Shown: positions 13,896 through 27,279, numbered from the stretch's first letter. The stretch: DNA of 64,000 nucleotides from Echiichthys vipera (GCA_963691815.1 OY829657.1:15694712-15758711); one strand, 5' to 3'. Notes: generated by a model not told the origin, from the letters alone. Made by a program: numbers and translations.

Positions 13896-16709
13896 TTTGT
13901 ACAATTTGTTCTTCAAAAGTTATAAACGTAGCACCTCCTGCATATTTCATCGTCGTAATACAGTCTTTCTGGCTCCCATTCTCCCTGAATGTCATCTCTG
14001 TCAGGGATCAGCGAACACAATAACAGTTAGCCTTTTTTTAAAAAGCACATATCAAGTGACAGAGCTTCTGTCTAAACTGTGACTGAGGGGCCTGAGCTGC
14101 TGCAGCCTGGCCACAGGCGAGGAATTATAGTCCTTACAGGTCACATTGACTCCAGGCTACTGCTCTATACAAACCTAATCGCCAATTGTTAGTCAGTGAC
14201 ACTCTCTTAACTTTTTCATGAGCTGGTTGATGGCACAAATGTCTTATTTCATCCCATCAGCACACACAACCTACATGGGAAGTATTCCTGTCAGTAAGAG
14301 ACTTACAAAAAGCAGTGAACAGTTAATGTTTATGAGCTGAGGTTGGATGGAATCCAGAGCCTCTGATTACAGGAAGAAACTAATTGGTTTCTTTGAAGTT
14401 GAGATTTGAATGATCATCTTTCTTTACATCATACCTCACCTAGCCACTGTGTCCAGCCACAATAAGCACAGTCTACAATTATTGAACCCAAACTGTCTGC
14501 TATTCACTATTGAAGTCATTCCTTACTATAGGTTTTAATTCTGCAAATTAAGAAGGGAAATTCCCTTGATTAGATTCAGTGTGGAGTTTGTCAGTGTCTC
14601 TACTCCCTCTGTCAGGGTATTTTTTACCCCATTTTTTTTTTAATCATCTGCTGTCTGAATAACATTAAATGTGCCATGGCAGCGGAAACTTAAGGGTGGT
14701 AGCTCAGGGACATAATTTCAAAGTTAATTTGGGGTTGAGCCCTTCAACACAATGTCATAGCATATTTATGATTAGAAAATAATTGCAAATTAAGTGCATA
14801 AATGGCAATATAGTTGCATGTGCAGTTTAAATAGTTTTGAAAAGTTTTCAAACACCAGACCATGTGCACTGTAGTTCTTGAAATGTAGAGGCAGGTTGCA
14901 TGAAAAATATATAATTGGTGCCAGTGGATGAGGACGCATTAAGAATTAACTTGTCATCTTGATTTTTCTAATGCTGGCAAAGTAGTTTTCTGTGCAGAAC
15001 TTTTACTGTGTCATTGCCTGGGTTCACGTACGCACCTCTAGGTTACAGCATGGTGGGGAAAAGGACTTTACTTCCCCTACATATGAAAGCAGGTTCCTCT
15101 AGACCCAAACAGGAAAACACAAAAGCTGTGTGGGAGGCTTCAGTGTGTGTGAACAGTGAACTTTCCCTCGTGTAGTTTTCATGTCAAAAAGCACATTCAC
15201 TCTTCCTTGTATTTGTATCCACTCGCTACAACTACTGTATTCAAACAATAAGTCTGTAGGCTGGGTGGGTGGGGTAGGGGGGGTCTGGGGACCGAGCAGA
15301 CTTCCTTTTCACAAAAAAAGGGACGGCAGACGGACGGGGAGGGAGGGGAAGTGCGACCTCGGGTAAACAGTCTCCGCTCTCGTTTTGTTCCCATGACGGA
15401 CACAGACACAACACTGGCTGAACCCTAGCAGGTATCCTGATCCCAGACACACCAACGGGCTACCTGCATCACCCCGTTGACCTTATTCCCTCCGTGGAGG
15501 AAGCAATTTGGAAGCCATCATCCATGACTGCATCCATCCTACGAGGCCCAACAGGTGGGCAGCTCAAACTCACAAAGACAATGGGTTTATTATCCCTCCA
15601 TAACATAATCCTGGTAAAATAAGAGAACCCTGCCATCACCGTTTGCCACCCCAGAATTAAAGCCCAATTTAGCTATCAACAAGTGCAAAACAGGGGGGGA
15701 GGGGACATCTCTTTCTAAAACGCAGAGCACCTGGTGAGAGCCACAAAGTACTGCTCGAGGGTCCCACACTAAAAAGGGGAGGTCAGTTCCCATAGCAGAT
15801 AATGGCAGTTGGGGGTAGGCCTAATGTGTTTACAGGGTGGACTTACCTGATACCTGAACATAGATCTGATATGCTCTGAACAAAGATCAGACCACACATG
15901 CAGATGTCTCAAACAGAGAACCCAGGTGCTTCTGAAATGCCTCCCCTTGTCCCTTGTCTACCTGTTCCCGTATGAACATCGGGGGCTGTGGGATTTGGGG
16001 TGAACCTTGAAGAGCTGTAATCCAATCCGACTTTGGGACTCTCTCTCTCTCTTTCTAAAATGGGACAACAAAGGGGAACCAACCTGAGGGCAAACCCGGC
16101 CCACCAACAGCAGTCTCAGGGCCTATATTTAACAGCGGTGGGAATTGTGGGAGCAGCCATACAGGAACACTTTCAATGCACAGCGAAGGTCGACTGGGAC
16201 TTAACTTCCTCCTCGGTCTCCAACGTGAGCAACCCGCTCATTTCAACTCCACCGACCTCCCCCCACACACCCCCACACCCAACAGCAAAATAAAGAGATA
16301 AGCATTGTTTAGCAAAACAATGGGCCGCTTTCAAAGTTTCAAAAGCTTCCATTTTCACATCCAAGGCCAGCATTTGAAGTCAAGCATGCAATAAACAACT
16401 TTATGAGTGGATGGTGAGAGCCTTCTTGGTACAATTATAAACCACAGAGAGGATTGTATTTCATTGACCATAGATATCAGAGTTAAGAGCAGGTGCAGGT
16501 TGGCATGAAAGGCAAAAAGACATCAGCAGTGCTACAGGCTGAGATACCTGATATTACGGTACTTTGTTGTTGTTTTTCTTTAACAAGACATACTGTTATA
16601 TAGCAATACAACCCAGGTGACCTCAGTATTTCCAACTTTAAGGTGTAACTAATTGCAAAACTGTTCAACTTTGGCTTTTAAGAGTGTAGGAAAAAGTTAT
16701 TCAACCAAC

Positions 16710-19301
16710 CTTCAGTGAGTTTTGGTCTGCCAGGGCTAGAGCCTGCCTCTTCAACTCTGTGACTTTCTTTTGACATTGCTGGCAAAAGCCACCCTTCTCC
16801 TCCGACTCGGAGATGGAAACCGACCCGGCGCCCTCAGGGGGAGGCCGGCTACTGCACCTCGCGTCCTCCGCAGAGTTCAGTCTTTTCCTGGGTGTCGCCG
16901 GGGACTCTCCACTTGGACATCCCTCCACCTTCAGCATGAGGGGGAAAAGTTGAGTTAACTTCGACGGTAGGAATAACAACAGGTCACACCTCATGTGCGT
17001 TTTTAAAGCGTGAGTGAAACTGTTTGTTTGTACCTTGACGACACGTTTGAATACAGAGCACCTGTCCATTTCGCACCAATGAGATGCAAGCCGTGCTGCT
17101 TTTAAACGCACTTTTCAACTTTTACATGATCATATTTACACACTTCATCATGAGACACTTACAGTGAACACGCGGCTCCTATGGTCCCTTCCATTGGGAG
17201 CTGAATTACCCCCAAATGAGCTCATTCTACCAGATCAAGGTAGCGCAACACCTTCGGGAGTCTTCGTGAAACACCACACACCAAATTCACGGGTTTTGCC
17301 GCTGAAAAACGGGACAGGGCAGAGCCATAGGCTAGACTGGAGATCTGACTGAGGGTTACCACCAGTCATCTGTCAGATTATACTGGACCAATAGCTACTG
17401 ATCGAGGGAAACTGGAGAGTGTGCACCAGAAGTTTACAGCGGAGGAGTTTTGGTACAGGAGGGCGCTGAGAGATGCAGGGGAGGCGGTTACTCCTGGAAT
17501 GGGAGGGCTGAGGAAAACTTTTCCTGCGCAAGGTGGTGGGGGACTATAGGACGGCTCAGAGCTGCTATTATGCCATAGACCACTCCGGATTGTATGCGTG
17601 CTGAACAGTATTTTATTGGCCTACTATTTTTCTTATTCAAAACTATCTGACAGTATCACAAAGGTAAATATGCTCTGTAGCTTTTTTTCCCAGCTCACTA
17701 TTGAAGCTATGTGATGCTTACACTAAGTGAAATGACTGAACCATGTTTTTATGGCCTAACCGGTCCATGAAATGGAAATATTATAGATGTCTTTTATAGA
17801 CATTTATTTTATACACATTTCCCCCAAATTCCGCCTGAAATTTCCAAAAGACTTTAGGATTTTTAAATGGTGTGGGTTTGAATAAGGTTTGGCTGCACAA
17901 CAGGGTGCAGGGGCGGGGTGGGGGGGTCAATTAACACTATTAGAAAACTCAATGATTTTTCCCAGAAAATTATGAATGTATGTGCCCTCCAAGAAGAATG
18001 AAATAATTTTCACATTGTTCACTGTGTTGGCTGAACTCTACATAAAGCTATTTTACCACAGTAAAAATGGATACATTGAGTTCAGGATACTTTATGCTCC
18101 AAGTTTGCCTAAAGTGTTGATTAACTGGACTATCAGGCCACCTTAAGCAACAAAAGAATAGAACCGAATGTAGTCGAATAGGCCTAGATAATTGATATAG
18201 TAAGCTGTGTGCTCCAGCTGTGGTCGCTCAGTTCCAGCAACTGTTGCCTCCTTCCAGACGCAGGACTGCTTCCGTGTGTTGTTAGGGTCTGGCGCCATCC
18301 TCTGGCGAAAATACACAACAGCATCTCTCAAATGGGAAGGGTGGAGGTAAGCTATCAAGGTTAAATATTTAATTGGTAAACTTTAAATATTTCATGTGGG
18401 TGATGTAATCGACAGTGTTCGCATGCTCTGAAACACTGTCTCTTTCTCCTGCCCTCAAACGACCCATTTAGGGATATGCTCAGTTTTCTGGTAGTACAAC
18501 TCGTGCCAAATTATAGACGACGTGAAGGGGTACATTGAAAAGTAGAAAGGGTCAAATACATTTTCTTTTGTAATTTAAAGCAATTTTTCAAGTTGGGCTG
18601 CAGAATGTCTGAGGCTGCAGAAGGATTGTTTAAACCACACGAGAAGGTGTCTGTGGGGAAGCATGGTAAATGAATCATATTTGAGCAGTCATTATAAATG
18701 TTCACAGTCCACAAACGCTCCCACAATAAGTTATCCACCATATTCAAGTCGCCTGGGTGTTCATTAAGAGCAGCATCTATCAATTTCTACAAACCTCTCT
18801 GGAGTGTTTTGGCCATATATATACTGTATCTCTATGCGCAGAGCACTAATCTATGAGAATGAAAGTTCATCCCTGGCAAAAATACTTTTATCTGCAGCAC
18901 ATTTTATTTTTGCAAAAGTGTCCAATAAGACAAAGTGATGATGAGTGAGGTGCAAGGATGAAGTTTGAAAGCAAGAGAGGGGATCGAGGAGGCTGCGAGT
19001 GCGAGGTGCTGTTCAGGGTCCTGAATACCGGACAGGATCCGCTGAGCGCACGTCAGTTGTCTTGTCTCGTCACTATTTCACATTTATTATTACAATATGT
19101 ACACAAGCATAAGATCTTCTTTTTTCATTATCTGTGTTTTAAATCATCCATTTAGGGTACTCTTACCTTTGTTTTTCTCTTTAGTAGGTGACTTGTAAAT
19201 CCAAAGATGATGTCGGAGTCAACGAAGATTGTCCCCAGGTCTATGACGCTGGGGTTGGGCTTCCCAGCTCCGGGAGACCCCGATGAGTTTGGCAAAGCCA
19301 T
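16710..19301 (-). CDS. kif26a: KIF26-type kinesin, first two coding exons (partial; continues beyond the left edge)
   Basis: Exon 1 is 19301-19167 (45 codons, starts MALPNSSGSPG, donor AAG/gtaaga). Exon 2 is 16928-16710 (73 codons, acceptor gctgaag, donor AAG/gttggt). Both junctions are in phase 0, so they read through as 118 residues. Exon 2 has a low-complexity Ser/Pro stretch followed by FCQQCQKKVTELKRQALAL, a CxxC pair with a basic helix. I recognise this as the N-terminal Cys-containing segment of the atypical KIF26 kinesins, which lies ahead of the motor domain. KIF26A is known as a motor without ATPase activity that restrains GDNF-Ret signalling in enteric neurons. The choice of A over B rests on synteny: aspg and mir-203 lie upstream on the same strand, as in human. 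I do not recognise the exon 1 peptide (IDLGTIFVDSDIIFGFTSHL), so its membership is inferred from phase and proximity. No motor-domain exon is in the window. Confidence 0.62.
16929..19166 (-). other. kif26a intron 1 (about 2.2 kb)
   Basis: This lies between the two phase-0 coding exons. The part next to exon 2 (about 17160-17600) is relatively GC-rich. The reading frame of exon 2 stays open upstream to an ATG at 17111, so an alternative first exon is possible but unproven. The rest (17600-19160) shows nothing I recognise. Confidence 0.5.
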
Positions 19302-19657
19302 GTGGGCTGCGAGTGTAGCCTAGAAAATACTCCACTCCTTGGGACACCTATTTGATTTGTATATCCATCTAAAACATGTCTCTCGTACCCTCCAAAAAGA
19401 TCCACAAGGTTTTTTAATCCGGACATCCAGTGACTCACGGTGAGCGCTGTGTGCACCTGTGCGTAAAAGAACCTCTCTGATTTCCAGTAGTCCGAGAAGA
19501 CATCAGAGCAATATAATCCATCCGGCATTCAAAAAAGGTTCACATCCGAGTAAAATACTTTTTTAAGCCATCCCGAGGCTGGCCATGCCTGATCTCTCTG
19601 AGCGCTGCAGGTCTGAGAGCGAAGGAGCACCTTGTGAGCTGCACTCTGTTCTTTCTC

Positions 19658-19790
<133 letters not shown>

Positions 19791-21014
19791 CCCTGTCAGA
19801 CAGTGATGACCTGCTCTCCCACTCGATTTGCTGGTGCGTCGTTGTCAGCCCCCACGCGAAGATGTAAAACACCATGACAACCCTGGCCATAACCCCCTAA
19901 CGACAGACCCCTCTAATGTTCCTCTAATGTTCATGTGGGGACTTATAGTGTGTCTGTGGCACGCAGTAATGACCTCATCTTAGCTAACTTTATGGTATTC
20001 CTTTATCATATATATAATGTCCCCTACAATATTACTGCGGGATACTGTACAGTGTATTGTATTGTGGGGGAATATCATGACAGGTGACGCTTGATTTCTG
20101 GTTGTTGTTGAAGATCAACAGTAGGGATAGTTCTATATTTCAAAACCTGATTTGATTTTCAGCAATTTTTATAGTCTTTGTTGCAGCTTTGTCAAAATCC
20201 AATCAATCAAAATTCCCTTTGAAATGATCTCTGAAACGTATTCTGAATAAAACGCTTGTGTGGCCTCTGAGCAACTTGATCATTTTATTTGTAGCTATTG
20301 ATGCTTATCGGTGCATCTGCTGTCTAAAATCCATGATTGCTATCATCAATATTCAAGGATTAGCCTTCACCATCTAGAAGGCTGAGGCCAGTTCTCACAG
20401 ATTGAATGGCTGAGGACAGTAGTTGGATGATGTCAATGCGATTAGGATGATTGTGCAGTGAATGTGAATAATGTTGTTTAATGGGAGAACTCGATCTAAA
20501 AGTGAATTCACAGATCATCCTGTCAGCTCAGTTTAATGTATGCATGTGAGCACTCTCAGCTCAATAGCAGAGAGACAGATTGTAGTGTTGATGTCATCCA
20601 CACGGACCGTCTCCACAGACAGTATGACAGCACCCATGGTAATGTTGCTGAGACATGGGCAGGTTTTCTGATTCACAGCTGGAAACTGCATTCAGACTTA
20701 CTTTGATTGTGACGGATCAAACAAAAACTGCAGGAATCAGTGTCTACCTCAGTGGTTCTGGATTAAAGGGATAAACTGCGATTTAGTAGTGCACTCCTGT
20801 AATGATAGAGGACTATATGAGACTGTTTTTTTTTTCAAAGCTAAATCCTGACTATTTGTTCCTAGAGTTGGTCAAGTTCCCAAAACACTGGATCCCACTT
20901 TTCCCATAAGGCATTAGGCCGTTTCCAAACTCCATGTCTTCAGTTTGTAACACGCTTTCTGCTAAATATATCTCTGAATCCAAGCAGAGATTATGAGGTC
21001 ACTAAGACATCATT

Positions 21015-22145
<1,131 letters not shown>

Positions 22146-22689
22146 GACATATGTGACATTTAAGGTTATTAGCCTATATGTCAGACTTAAGAACGCTGCC
22201 TCACAAGCCACAGAAGACATCATCCAACTCTTTTCACAGGTTGAGTGTTGCTTGTTGGGGTGCCTCTATAATTGAATAAACAATAGCTAAAGGGAAATTA
22301 TATTGAGGGTTGATTTTCCCTTTAATCATTTGATGCTTCTGATTTTGCCAAACAGACTCCAGATGGCTGTCCAAAATGTTTTCTTCATACTTAAATCGTT
22401 TGATTGAAAGTTTATAGACATCAAAGCTGCAGTTCAGTGGGACAGAAAGAGAAAAAAGTTTGCGGTGCTTTTACAGGTTTTCACTTTTGTTCAGCGAGGA
22501 TTAAAATAATCAATGCTTTGACAGCTGAGCAGAGAGGGCGAGGGATACATTATAAATATCCTATGGATGAACACACTCTTTTTGATCCAACAAACACCTC
22601 CCACACGCACGGACGCGTACCACTTGTTTTGTGTTAGTTGGGACGCAGGGCTTGTCAGCAGACCGATAATTACAATCCATGGTGAAGAT

Positions 22690-22860
22690 GATTTACCTCG
22701 TCCGTCACCACAGCCCTCCCCGCCGGTGGAGTCCCGGGTTGTGTCACCCCGGGCCGCTGATGAAATTCCGAGGACGGCATCCCCCTGGGAGCGCGTGTGC
22801 TGCTACATCTGCTGCCCTTGCGCACGGCACCGCACATGGGAATCGCTCTGGGCATCTCAT
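22690..22860. promoter_or_regulatory. GC-rich patch between mir-203 and kif26a (possible regulatory element)
   Basis: This is a local island of C+G and CpG (ccgccggtggagtcccgggt, gagcgcgtgtgctgc) in AT-rich surroundings. It sits about 3.4 kb upstream of the kif26a start and 1.6 kb downstream of mir-203. It could be a CpG island, an upstream kif26a 5' UTR exon or an enhancer. No TATA box or splice signal singles out one option. Confidence 0.25.
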
Positions 22861-23319
22861 TAATGTCTCTCCTATGTCTTTTTATCCCCTGGCCCGTGAG
22901 ACCTCTGCAGCTTCTCCCGGTGCACGGACAGGCTTTTGTGAGAAACGTTTAGCAAATATTGATAGTTCTTGGCGCATGGAGGAGATCAAAGGGAAAGAGG
23001 AGAAGGGGGCTGTCTGAAAGGAGAGGGGGAATAATCGGTGCACAGTGCTTTCATGAATGATTTATGCAGTATAAAGTAGCTTACATCTCGGGAAAGGGGC
23101 ATTGGGATTTTCTTGTGTTAGATTTGGAGTCTTTAGGTCTGGTTTTCATCAAACTAGTCTCACAAATAGAAGACCTGAATGCAAACACGAGTTTAGAATT
23201 GAATACAGGCATTAACAGTCTAACTGAGTCCAGATTTAGACTAATGAGTGGGGTAAGCATAGAACAAAAGTGCAGGACATCTAAATCAAATTAAACCCAG
23301 GTGACTCATGTCCAGGGGT

Positions 23320-23970
23320 GCAATAGAAGAAGTACAAATTCAACCTACTTGTATTCACTTGAGTATATCTATATTTCTACTCCACTCTGACAGCTATAGA
23401 AACTTACTTTCAGATTACACATTTCCATACCCTTCCTATCCAGTCCATTTATCTCCAAAATGGTGCTTTTGAATTTGAATGTCTCTGATAAACCGAGGGA
23501 TGACGAAGTGTTCCTTTGTGTGTTAAGAAAATGATCCTACTTCTTAATGTGATTATCTATTTGAAAACCTTCTTGGATCCATTGGGGGGAAGATGCATCA
23601 TCACAAAGCTGAGAACAGGGCTGTTGTTCCAAGCTTGTGAAAGGTTGACTTTTTACTTTTACTGCTTTTTGCATTGCTGTAGATCAAACTATACCCTGCA
23701 GTATATAACAAATTTATAAAAAATATAAAATTTGGAACAGCCTTAAAAATCTACAGCAGTTAAAGGCAAAATACACATTAATGCAGTAGTATCATCATAG
23801 TTAAACACTGACAGGGAACATTTTATACTTAGTAGTTTGCTGATTACACTGCATTCAGACTCTAAAGTTCTGAATACAAGGTTTTTACTTGTAATGGAGT
23901 ATTTCCACAGTATGGTATCATTGCTTTTACTTACGTAAAGGAGGAGAATACTTGTTCCACTGCTGACCAT
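23320..23970. mobile_element. Dispersed teleost repeat (non-autonomous)
   Basis: The left part (aagtacaaattcaacctact ... ctactccactctgacagcta) and the right part (gtttttacttgtaatggagt ... gaatacttgttccactgctg) match a very common fish repeat built of 'acttttacttgtaa' and 'agtactt' motifs. The middle is AT-rich and diverged. No coding potential is seen. Confidence 0.65.
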
Positions 23971-24494
23971 GTCTGATAAGTTATCTACATTGACCAAAAA
24001 GTAAACATCATTCTTCTCTAAGTTTGACAATTAAATGGAAATTGACAGCAGATGCAGTTTTTTTGCAGCAAGTTTCAGTACATTGGACAGCGACTCTTGG
24101 CCCATCATCCCACAGAGACTCAACAAAGACAAGTGGTTCTTTATTGACTTGTTTTAATCAGTACCTCTGAATGGTGGCAACAGTGAAGCGGCAGAAAGAC
24201 GGGTGTTACTGCAACAGCAGAGCTATTAAAAAAAAAAATGTGCGTGTGCCAACAGAATGAAATTGCTAAAGCCTGCTGATTTTTTACAGCCCCCTACAGT
24301 TCCCGGACTGTAGTTGACATTGTAACACAAGGGGGCACAATGAGAGAAGAAGACAGAGAGACATTAGGAAATAGACAAGCAGAGGAAATCACACAGTTGC
24401 ACTAAAGTCATTCAAAGTCAGACCTTAAAAGATGTTTTCCTTTTTAAAGATCCATCCATCCAAGGCGGCATTTTCCCAAGCCGGCAGCATTTGT

Positions 24495-24575
24495 CTGACT
24501 GGTCAAGTGGTCCTAAACATTTCACAATTTTCACAAAGAACTGTTGAACTGTTGAGAACCACTTAATCAGAGGGA
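24495..24575 (-). ncRNA. mir203: mir-203 microRNA precursor hairpin
   Basis: On the minus strand a hairpin is formed by a 5' arm at 24563-24539 (begins AGTGGTTCTCAACAGTTCAA), a loop of about 13 bases and a 3' arm at 24525-24504. The 3' arm is 22 bases, begins GTGAAATGTTTAGGACCAC and carries the seed TGAAATG. Both arms match vertebrate miR-203 as I know it. The outer stem is continued by TCTGA/TCAGA. miR-203 represses stemness targets such as p63 in stratified epithelia. It lies downstream of aspg and upstream of kif26a on the same strand, as in human 14q32.33, which independently confirms the call. The hairpin is in a presumed intron of a primary transcript starting near 24.85 kb. Confidence 0.96.
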
Positions 24576-24785
24576 CCACACGCTTCTTCAGGGAAAAGTC
24601 TGTCCTTCAAACCGTTGACTCCACTTGTGAAAGAAATTTAAAAAAGAAAAAAAAAACAGCAGCTAGAATTAGTTTTCTGAAATGATCAGTTGGTAGTAAG
24701 TCACTGCAGCAGATTTCAGACCCCATGTTACAGAAAATAGCTACAAAAACAAGCAGCCGACTGAGCTCTGAGTAAGAAGGCTTAC

Positions 24786-24880
24786 CTGGAGAAGGTGAGT
24801 TCTGTCCTTGCGATGGTGCTTCCTCGGTGTCATCCCAGCCCAGACTGAGTGACTGGAGAGGTAACAGCTCTTTTTATAGT
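24786..24880 (-). promoter_or_regulatory. Candidate promoter and first exon of the mir-203 primary transcript
   Basis: Reading the minus strand toward mir-203, a consensus TATA box (TATAAAAAG, 24878-24870) lies about 300 bases upstream of the hairpin. An RNA starting about 30 bases further on (near 24845) would have a first exon of about 60 bases ending at a strong donor, TCTCCAG/gtaagc, at 24786. The hairpin would then be in the first intron. The positions are read directly; transcription start and exon use are inferred. A short ATG frame in the leader (16 codons) looks incidental. Confidence 0.5.
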
Positions 24881-26654
24881 GTTTTGGGGCTAGGTTCATA
24901 CAAGCCTCTCATTCAGGCAGGAATGAGGCCCATGCTGGTCCGACCGGCTGAGCTGGGTTCCACCAGCAAGGAGCACAACGGGGCAGCCGCCCTTAAGACA
25001 GAGATAGCAAATACCAGTCACTGCAGTCTGAGAGGTCACATGGACATCTGGAATTTTTATTGTCATCTTTGTCTTCTTAGTTCGTCTCATTTCCGGTATA
25101 TTTTTGTCTCAACCTGACAAGAGCTCACACAGAAAGCTCCACGTTTGTTTGATGTAGTATTTCTCCTAAAGGCTTACTGTGGACACAGTGAATCCAATTA
25201 TTATTCAAAACACATTTCTTTAGAGAACACAAAGGGACTCTGCACACCAAGAGAAATGGCCTCCACCGATTGGTTAGACGTGTGCTAATTCATACAGAAA
25301 ACCGTGTCAAAGCAGAAATTGCTCAGGACCCTTTAGCCAGGAGCTTTATATGCACACTTTTATGTGAGTTTGGTGTAACACAGAATCACAGGAGACATTG
25401 CTTTGAAACAAGAGATTTATTTCTGTTGCCACAGAAGAGAGAAGACCACTGAATTACTTTCAAACACACACAAACACACACACACACACACACACACACG
25501 CAGACACACCCACCCTTTTTGAATACAAAAACGAGACAATAACTGCACTGGAAACAACTGGAACAATTTTAAAGTAATTCAATGTTTTTTGCACCTTAAA
25601 GACACATCAATCACAGAAGATTCCCTGACAGATGTGAGCATTAAAATGTAAAAATTGACTTTTTAAAACCCTTTTTACCCGTTGCACCAAAAAGGTAAGG
25701 ACACAGTAAGTCGTTTGTTTGTAATCGTTGATGTAAAGAGTACAAGACATACAAAATACACAAGAGAACACAGAAACAGCGGGCCGTCTTGAGCTGGCTC
25801 ACACAATACTCTGAGTTTCCCCCTTTCCTGTTCAAAGGGAGATATGCGACTCTTCCAGCTTGGTTAGCAGTGTGACAAACAGGCTGGATGAGTCTGCAAG
25901 TACCTGTTAGTGCAACAGGAAATGAAGAGATCAGCTTCAGGGGCAGTTGACAAGATAATACAAATATTTGTATTAGTTTACACAATTCTTTCCAGCATCT
26001 TACTGTAAAAATAAGCATAAAAATAAAATCTGAGAATTTACCCTGTCGTTTCAGATATCGTGAATTTATTGCTAGAAAGACAACCGTACTTTATAAAGTA
26101 ATTTGGCAGTAGTCAGAGTTTTCTCTTAGTACATGTTAAAAAAACATCCTTCACTTTGAAGGAGTAACAGAAGGTCTGAGCACTCTCCACGATAAACAGC
26201 TCGGGGGAATTTCACCCTTAATCCCTGATTGGACATTCACATTCAGGATGATGTTTCCTCATACATATTACTATTGTGCAACAATCAAACATATAAATAG
26301 GTCTAGCGTTGCCCTTTTTGGGCACTGTGCACTCAAAGCAGTAGTATTGTGCTATGAATGGGTTTGGAAGGAAACACCGCAAGCAGTGATGGCTTTAAAA
26401 AGTATTGAAAGTGAGAGCAAATCTGTGAGATTGAACAGGACGGTGGACAGTGTGTAGACAGTAGAGGACGGCTTGGAAGGAAGTGGATGCAAAAGGAGGA
26501 GGATCCCTGTCGGTTGAGGTTGAGGCAGCTCACAGTCCGGTCGGGGGGGCTGTGAACTTAATAACCCCACTCTGCCACGGAGACAAAAAGAGACAGGATT
26601 AACAGGAGGCACCAGGGAGAGGTGTTTCAGTGCTCTTGACCACCACTGTGCACT

Positions 26655-26832
26655 GGGGCTGGGTATCGTTTAAACACCCTTAAAGTGATACCAATACCAA
26701 CAGTACTTCATTTGAAATAATCATTTTATGCATTTGTAGGTGTTGTTTGACTGGAGAAGTATCGATAGTACTTGGTACTGGGTTATTTTGGTCTATACCA
26801 TAAGAGGGTATTGAGTACCGGTACCTAGCCCT
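26655..26832. mobile_element. Small inverted-repeat element (MITE-like)
   Basis: The ends gggctgggtatcg and ccggtacctagccc are imperfect inverted repeats. The interior carries 'gtgataccaatacc' and 'gagtaccggtacc' motifs typical of a short repeat very common in fish. No reading frame is present. Confidence 0.65.
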
Positions 26833-26923
26833 TGTGACACACAAGCCCAACCACAAACACAGGTCAGCCTAGTGTAAAGCAGGCTACACCGGTTTAACAT
26901 GCACAGACATTGGTGGGGAGGCA

Positions 26924-27178
26924 TTAAAGGTACTCTGTGGAATGTTCAGAAAATCCTTGTTTTTGTCCTGCCGCTCACAATCACACTTTTTAGGTGTGAG
27001 AAAGTATCGGCGACTGGTACAATTTTTGTATTTTCCCAGAAAATTCTGTCCTTTAAATGGAAGTCCGTCCACAGGCTGCTAGGCAACCAAGAAAGTCAGC
27101 GAATGTCTCATTTTTGATGTTGCCTTGATAAGTTTGCCCATCAATTAATACATTAAAAGTTACACAGAGAACCTTTAA
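26924..27178. mobile_element. Small terminal-inverted-repeat element (MITE-like)
   Basis: Left end TTAAAGGTACTCTGTG (26924-26939) and right end CACAGAGAACCTTTAA (27163-27178) are inverted repeats matching at 15 of 16 positions. The 255-base element has no transposase and is therefore non-autonomous. The ends begin with TTAA, but whether this belongs to the target or to the element cannot be decided here. Confidence 0.75.
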
Positions 27179-27279
27179 AGTTGATCAGACTTTATCTGAT
27201 GTAGTTTTGATAAACAACAGAAGTCTGAGGCATGCTTAGCTTAAATTTAAAAAGGTCAAGGTTGCTTCTCAAAACCAGG

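Larger units (their letters stand above)
1..16709 (-). other. Presumed intron of the KIF26-type gene (incomplete)
   Basis: No exon was found on either strand in these 16.7 kb. The open reading frames are short, lack family resemblance and often lie in simple repeats. The stretch contains TA, CA and TA/GA microsatellites, a SINE near 6.5 kb and a fold-back dispersed repeat near 13.4-13.9 kb, listed separately. A long intron after a short N-terminal exon is plausible for this gene, but the next exon lies outside the window, so this is inference. Otherwise I see nothing distinctive. Confidence 0.5.

Noticed and set aside
22679..23017. A 112-codon plus-strand frame over the GC-rich patch
   Set aside because: Stop codons are rarer in GC-rich DNA. 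The peptide is low-quality (Pro, His and Arg-rich) and matches no family I know.
24786..24833. A 16-codon ATG frame in the mir-203 leader exon as the start of a protein gene
   Set aside because: No downstream exon continues it, and a microRNA host transcript explains the promoter and donor without coding function.
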